A DNA stretch of 20,971 nucleotides, taken from contig DATFYM010000080.1 of NCBI GenBank assembly GCA_035315065.1, forward strand, positions 1-20,971, in the 5' to 3' direction. A program made the position numbers and the translations under genes. Of the stretch, positions 20,774 to 20,971 are shown in pieces (within the stretch, counting starts at the first letter, position 1; each line of letters opens with the position of its first letter). The notes under the pieces were generated by a model. It was given only the letters and a program-made list of their open reading frames with translations. It ran no database searches and was not told the DNA's origin. The stretch is from DATFYM01 sp035315065. Lineage in GTDB: Bacteria > Acidobacteriota > Terriglobia > UBA7540.

Positions 20774-20971
20774 ATGGGCAAGCTCGCCAACATTTCCGGT
20801 AAAGAGGCTGCCAAGGCTTTCCAACGACTCGGCTGGCAGGCGATAGGCCAGGTTGGCAGTCATCTGGTCATGGTGAAACCTGGCGTTCGCACCAACCTAT
20901 CGATTCCGCAACACAAAGAGCTCTCCGTCGGAACGCTTCGCGCTCTCATTCGTAGCGCCGGCTTGACGGTT
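20774..20971 (+). CDS. HicA-like toxin (cut by window edge)
   Basis: Sixty-six codons remain open at the right edge. The protein starts MGKLANISGKEAAKAFQRLG and continues WQAIGQVGSHLVMVKPG, where the GSH histidine is the catalytic residue of HicA mRNA interferases (dsRNA-binding-like fold). 'LSIPQHKELSVGTLRALIRSAG' is the standard C-terminal part. HicA proteins are usually about 60-85 aa, so little is missing. The ATG lies 3 bp after the HicB stop. The visible part is intact. Confidence 0.88.
   Translation, partial: MGKLANISGKEAAKAFQRLGWQAIGQVGSHLVMVKPGVRTNLSIPQHKELSVGTLRALIRSAGLTV

Overview
The window looks like chromosomal DNA of a GC-rich soil-type bacterium, most likely an acidobacterium of the Solibacter/Bryobacter kind, with Planctomycetota or Verrucomicrobiota as the alternative. 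The grounds are a scattered DUF1501 / DUF1549-DUF1553 / WD40-cytochrome / PPC gene set, which is typical of these phyla, and many families of short intergenic repeats. The phylum is an inference from gene content. Nearly every gene lies on the minus strand; only an IS630-type transposase end (left edge) and a HicB-HicA pair (right edge) are on the plus strand.

Layout, left to right. 1-2180: IS630 transposase C-terminus, then an HlyD-type membrane fusion protein and its TetR-family regulator with a clear promoter and operator. The ABC subunits expected next to such a pair are absent on this side. 2313-3039: a MazF-like toxin with a ribbon-helix-helix antitoxin and a palindromic operator. 3173-5788: a large secreted PPC-domain protein. 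5789-6852: about 1 kb without a gene, holding a nested REP-like palindrome and a diverged 293-bp tandem duplication. 6853-7580: a HigBA-type locus whose toxin has two frameshifts while its antitoxin is intact. 7620-9152: a secreted cytochrome-WD40 protein. 9115-15351: an accessory block with a DUF5677-like protein, two near-identical DUF2277 genes, a small membrane coiled-coil protein, a two-gene EACC1-like/caspase operon, a small integral-membrane methyltransferase-like protein and a GYD protein. 15524-20305: the DUF1549/DUF1553 protein and the DUF1501 protein. 20555-20971: HicB antitoxin and the start of HicA.

How it fits together. The secreted DUF1501, DUF1553, WD40-cytochrome and PPC proteins probably once formed one co-oriented cluster. 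The accessory block now separates the DUF1553 gene from the WD40 gene. The 3' end of the DUF1553 gene recurs three times as fragments inside that block (about 9797-9972, 10515-10655 and 13862-13965). Two of these fragments form the 3' ends of the DUF2277 genes, read in another frame. So the block looks built by repeated duplication or insertion using the DUF1553 3' end as the shared edge. Its centrepiece is the operon encoding a 128-aa EACC1-like protein and a 797-aa caspase with an EF-hand loop, coiled coil, zinc ribbon, transmembrane helix and LolA-like outer domain. It has its own promoter and an ATGA stop/start overlap, and is the best candidate here for an unusual conflict or cell-death system.

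A second theme is short repeats. Arrays with a 7-bp period but different sequences lie within a few bases of the stop codons of at least five genes. A separate 25-bp motif recurs at six places in two gene-free regions 12 kb apart.
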